This document shows positions 61,115-64,000 of a stretch of 64,000 nucleotides of DNA, in pieces (positions within the stretch are counted from its first letter, which is position 1; every line of letters starts with the position of its first letter). Made by a program: the position numbers and the translations under genes. Below the pieces are notes generated by a model. It had not been told where the DNA came from. It did not search any database and saw nothing but the letters and a program-made list of their open reading frames with translations. Source of the stretch: Actinoplanes lutulentus (lineage in GTDB: Bacteria; Actinomycetota; Actinomycetes; Mycobacteriales; Micromonosporaceae); the NCBI RefSeq assembly GCF_003259845.1, contig NZ_QLMJ01000001.1, forward strand, positions 744,001 to 808,000, read 5' to 3'.

Positions 61115-62419
61115 ATGCTCAGGGTTCTCACCGCCGCCACCGCCGCAGCCGCCGTCCTCATCCCCGGCGCCGCCTGCGCCGCGACAAAACCGGCGTCGGT
61201 CACCCGCGCTTTCAGCGCGTCCGCCGACGAGATCGCCAACCCTGGGCGCGGCTTCTTCACCTACACCGAGACCCATCTGTACGCCGATGGCACCGGCCAT
61301 GTCCCGCTCGACACCGCTTCGGTGCGGCAGGCCCGGGTCGAGGACGGGCGCACCCTGGTCTTCCGGATCTTCTACCTGGAGAAGTACCACGGCACCGACA
61401 CCATCTCGGCGGCCGACCTGAAACTGATCCGGGCCGACTTCACCGCCGCCCGGGCCGCCGGGGTGAAGATGGTGGTCCGGTTCGCGTACTCCGCCACCTC
61501 CGACGCCGACGCGCCACTGGCCCGGGTCCTCAAGCACATCAAGCAGCTCGGCACGGTGCTGACCGCAAACGCCGACATCATCACGGCGGTCCAGGCAGGC
61601 CTGATCGGCCGGTGGGGTGAGTGGTACTACACCCGGAACTTCACGCGTACCGACTGGTCGGACCGCAAGCAGGTGCTCACCGCGCTGCTCGCGGCCACCC
61701 CGGCGAGCGTGCCGGTGCAGGTGCGTACCCCGCAGTACAAGCGCAGGCTTCTGCCGAACAACGCGCGGGTCGGCATCCACAACGACTGTTTCCTGGCCGA
61801 TGAGTCCGACTACGGCACCTACACCGGTGACGACCGCGCCTGGCTCGCCAAGCAGAACACACTGGTCGGTGGCGAGACCTGCGCCGTGTCCGACCGGTCC
61901 GGCTGGGAGAACGCCCGCGCCGAGATGGCGGCATACCACTGGACCTATCTGAACCCCTCATTCAACACCGACGTCCTCGACTCCTGGGGCGCCGACGGTC
62001 TCGCTTCGGCGTCGCGCGATCTCGGCTATCGCATCCGGCTCACCTCAGCGGTCCTTCCCGCCAACACCAAACCGGGGGTCAAGGTCACCGCGCGCGTCAC
62101 GCTCACCAACGAGGGGTACGCCTCTCCGGCGGCGAACCGGCCGGTGAAACTGCTCGTCGGTTCGTCGGCGGCCGGGGGTCTTTCCGCTGCCTTCCCTGCT
62201 GATCTGCGTACCTGGTCGCCGGGGAAGTCGATCACCTTGAGCGTGTCGTTCACTGCCCCGTCGAAACTGGGCTCCTACCCGCTCTCGCTGGGCCTGCCCG
62301 ACCCGTCGGCCACGCTCGCGACCACACCGGCGTACGCGATCCGGCTCGCCAACGACGGCGTCTGGTCCTCGACGGCCGGCACGAATGCGCTGAACGCGAC
62401 ATTGACCGTCGCCCGGTGA
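61115..62419 (+). CDS. Secreted DUF4874/DUF4832-type protein
   Basis: 434 aa, ATG at 61115 with GATAAT seven bases upstream, so possibly leaderless. Sec signal ends AACA or CAA (about 22). The first domain resembles a glycoside-hydrolase-like TIM barrel (NPGRGFFTYTETHLY, VVRFAYS, GLIGRWGEWYY with an acidic residue, PVQVRTPQYK, VGIHNDCFLAD). The C-terminal 110 residues are an Ig-like beta domain (VKVTARVTLTNEGYAS). Matches the DUF4874 plus DUF4832 pairing; the substrate is unknown but a carbohydrate is likely. Confidence 0.85.
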   Translation: MLRVLTAATAAAAVLIPGAACAATKPASVTRAFSASADEIANPGRGFFTYTETHLYADGTGHVPLDTASVRQARVEDGRTLVFRIFYLEKYHGTDTISAADLKLIRADFTAARAAGVKMVVRFAYSATSDADAPLARVLKHIKQLGTVLTANADIITAVQAGLIGRWGEWYYTRNFTRTDWSDRKQVLTALLAATPASVPVQVRTPQYKRRLLPNNARVGIHNDCFLADESDYGTYTGDDRAWLAKQNTLVGGETCAVSDRSGWENARAEMAAYHWTYLNPSFNTDVLDSWGADGLASASRDLGYRIRLTSAVLPANTKPGVKVTARVTLTNEGYASPAANRPVKLLVGSSAAGGLSAAFPADLRTWSPGKSITLSVSFTAPSKLGSYPLSLGLPDPSATLATTPAYAIRLANDGVWSSTAGTNALNATLTVAR

Positions 62420-62429
62420 TCCGTCTACG

Positions 62430-62457
62430 TTGGGGCAACAGCGTTTCCCCCAACGAA
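62430..62457. promoter_or_regulatory. Hairpin in the leader of the 62462 gene
   Basis: CGTTGGGG / CCCCAACG, an 8-bp perfect stem with a 12-nt loop, starting 10 bp after the previous stop and ending a few bases before the next ATG. It could stop transcription from upstream or hide the next start. No T-run follows. Confidence 0.4.
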
Positions 62458-62461
62458 ACGG

Positions 62462-63124
62462 ATGCCGCCCATGGTCAGCGCGCTCTTCGGACTGATCGTC
62501 GTCGCCGAAGTGGTCCTGCTCGCTCTCGTGATCACCCTGCGCCGCCGGGATCCGGACTGGACGCTTTCGCTACTGGTGCTGGTCATCCTCGCGCTGATCT
62601 ACGACAACGCGATCGTGGCCCTCGGCAGCACACTGGGGTTCGGCAGTCTGCTGGAGGCGCTGTCCCTTCCCCGCTACGTCACGCACGCGCTGCTCGTACC
62701 GCTGCTCATCATGGTGGCGGTCGGGCTGGGCCGCCGGTACGGGTTCTTCGCCGGCCGTTTGCTGCCCGCGATCTTCGGCGCGCTGACCGTGGCGCTGATC
62801 GCGCTCGGCGCCTGGGCCGACATCGTCACCCTGGACCTGGAACCGACCCGGTACGCCGACACCCTGCGCTACACGAACGCCGCCGCCAACGGGCCGCCGA
62901 TCCCCGCCATCATCGCGATCCTGGTGATGATCGGGGTGGGCGCGGCCCTGCTGGTCCGAGCCCGGTGGCCGTGGCTGCTGGTCGGCGGCGTGGCGATGTT
63001 CGCGGCGGCCGGCGCCGGTGCGTCGATCCTGTGGCTGGGCAACCTCGGCGAACTGGCCCTGATCCTCACGGTCTGGCTGACAGCATCCCGCCCCCAACCC
63101 GCCCGATCCCTCCAAACAGCCTGA
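62462..63124 (+). CDS. Integral membrane protein, unknown function
   Basis: 220 aa from the ATG at 62462 (a second in-frame ATG at 62471 is equally possible). Six to seven membrane helices, short loops, one outer segment TLDLEPTRYADTLRYTN (about 123-139). No transporter or enzyme motif recognised. Lies 42 bp after the DUF4832-type gene on the same strand. Confidence 0.8.
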   Translation: MPPMVSALFGLIVVAEVVLLALVITLRRRDPDWTLSLLVLVILALIYDNAIVALGSTLGFGSLLEALSLPRYVTHALLVPLLIMVAVGLGRRYGFFAGRLLPAIFGALTVALIALGAWADIVTLDLEPTRYADTLRYTNAAANGPPIPAIIAILVMIGVGAALLVRARWPWLLVGGVAMFAAAGAGASILWLGNLGELALILTVWLTASRPQPARSLQTA

Positions 63125-63160
63125 CCCAACCGCCGCCGCCGGCCGCCGGCTATCGGTGGC

Positions 63161-63260
63161 CGCCGGCTGGCGCTCGTCGCGGCCGGCTGGCGCCCGTCGC
63201 GGCCGGCTGGCGCTCGTGGCCGCCTGCCGGCGCTCGTGACCTGCGGCTGGCGCTCGTGGC
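63161..63260. repeat. Five 20-bp tandem repeats
   Basis: Units of exactly 20 bp at 63161, 63181, 63201, 63221 and 63241, consensus GGCCGGCTGGCGCTCGTSGC. The GGCTGGCGCTCGT core looks like the left arm of F1, so this may be an array of arms only. Confidence 0.88.
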
Positions 63261-63270
63261 GGCCCGCCCA

Positions 63271-63384
63271 GCCGTAGCTCAGGCGTGTTTCGGCTCGTCC
63301 ATTCCAGGGCTGGGCTACGGCCCGTCAGCCTCGGCCGTAGTCCAGACACGTTATGGCTCGTCCATTCCAGGGGTGAGCGACGGC
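63271..63384. repeat. F3 63-bp hairpin repeats, two units
   Basis: Units start at 63271 and 63334 (63 bp). Each has ends GCCGTAG...CTACGGC or its diverged form and a shared core CGGCTCGTCCATTCCAGGG (in unit 2 ATGGCTCGTCCATTCCAGGG). The family matches 58100-58213. Confidence 0.88.
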
Positions 63385-63414
63385 TCCGCGCACTGGCCGC
63401 CGGGAACAGGGGCC

Positions 63415-63678
63415 GGCTCGCGCTCGTGGTCGCGTTTCGGCCTCTCGCACGACCACGAGAGCAAGCCAGACCCGTAACCGGCCGAGCTGCACGACCGTGA
63501 GCGCCAGCCGGGCCGGCCCGGCTTCTGCTTGCGGTCGCCAATTCGGCCTCCACGCGACCGTAAGCGCAAGCCGACCACTCTCGGCTTGCGCTTGCGGTCG
63601 CGTTTTCGGCTCATGGACGACCGTGAGCGCGAGCCAGGGCCCGTAAGCGGCCGAACTGCGCGACCGTCAGCGCGGGCC
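63415..63678. repeat. F1 hairpin repeats, three full units plus two right arms
   Basis: Full units at 63415-63467, 63520-63572 and 63583-63635; extra right arms end at 63509 and 63678. Start-to-start distances are 105 and 63 bp; the stray arms are 42 and 43 bp beyond full units. Nearly all spacings are multiples of 21 bp. Confidence 0.9.
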
Positions 63679-63734
63679 GGGCCCGGGAGCGGCCGAGCAG
63701 CGCGCCCGTGGGCTGGGAGGGGCGGTGCCTGGGG

Positions 63735-64000
63735 TTAGCGGGTTTGTTGCATGATCCAGGTGGGGAGTGGGGCGGTGATCTCGGCGAGGACTTGCCAGCC
63801 GGCTCGGCGGTACATGTCGACGTTGCCCGGCTTGCTGGTCTCCAGGACTGCCGGGAAACCGCTGGCGGCGGCTCTGCGTAAGCCCTCGGCCATCAGGGCG
63901 TGGCCCCAGCGGCGGCCCGTCCAGTCCGGGTGGGTGCCGAGGACTCCGAGGTACCAGAACGGTTCCTTCGGTAGCGCCGAGTGCACCGATTCGTCGTACT
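63735..64000 (-). CDS. GNAT acetyltransferase (5' end outside window)
   Basis: C-terminal 87 residues only; the start lies beyond the right edge. It shows the GNAT acetyl-CoA loop in TGRRWGHALMAEGLRRAA, the beta5 strand AVLETSKPGN, and MYRRAGWQVLAEI near the end. YLGVLGTHPDW is the typical strand before the loop. The substrate is unknown. Confidence 0.88.
   Translation of the reverse strand, partial: YDESVHSALPKEPFWYLGVLGTHPDWTGRRWGHALMAEGLRRAAASGFPAVLETSKPGNVDMYRRAGWQVLAEITAPLPTWIMQQTR

Overview
The window is chromosomal DNA from a high-GC Gram-positive actinobacterium. The G+C content is very high, GTG starts are common, and four-base start/stop overlaps are frequent. The gene set (SARP-type regulator, SigE-like sigma factor, DUF3349, class Ia nrdAB behind a B12 riboswitch, Dyp peroxidase with copper chaperones) points to Micromonosporaceae, Actinoplanes-like. 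That assignment is inference. No rRNA, tRNA, insertion sequence, phage or CRISPR array was recognised.

Layout. 0-10 kb: a Ser/Thr kinase fused to an ATPase (cut by the left edge), a TetR/metallo-hydrolase pair, a sigma factor with its membrane partner, a GH13 enzyme with an internal tandem repeat, a mannosyltransferase-like GT4, a shortened LysA-like protein, and an alpha/beta-hydrolase without the nucleophile serine. 10-19 kb: a small His-rich membrane protein (10156-10335), a TerC-type exporter behind a yybP-ykoY-type Mn riboswitch, two divergent hybrid histidine kinases, and a VanW protein. 20-28 kb: an autoregulated-looking HTH/MFS pair, a SARP-methyltransferase pair facing a P450, and a lipid kinase. 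28-32 kb: cobalamin riboswitch, nrdA, nrdB, strong terminator. 32-37 kb: TauE/SafE permease, YjbR protein, a GNAT enzyme behind a DtxR/IdeR iron box, and a four-gene copper operon (PCuAC, Dyp peroxidase, CopC, YcnI). 37.9-41.8 kb: a coupled operon of three PLP enzymes (decarboxylase-like, cysteine synthase-rhodanese fusion, cysteine desulfurase-like) whose product I cannot name. 42-49 kb: a permease/TIGR03943 pair, Ca/H antiporter, SGNH esterase, phosphate transporter and small proteins. 49-54 kb: glycan-type genes. 54-58 kb: GH3 glycosidase, sugar MFS and a TetR with paired operators. 58-64 kb: a P-type ATPase, a secreted DUF4832-type protein, a membrane protein and a partial acetyltransferase.

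The most unusual signal is outside the genes. Five intergenic gaps (18.8-19.5, 37.1-37.4, 51.4-51.6, 57.9-58.2, 63.2-63.7 kb) carry palindromic repeats of at least three sequence families. Two of these families use a unit of exactly 63 bp, and stray half-units lie 42 or 105 bp away, so everything is phased in multiples of 21 bp (two helical turns). Other short tandem arrays fill the rest of these gaps. This, the three-PLP-enzyme operon and the set of readable cis-regulatory sites are the main points for follow-up.
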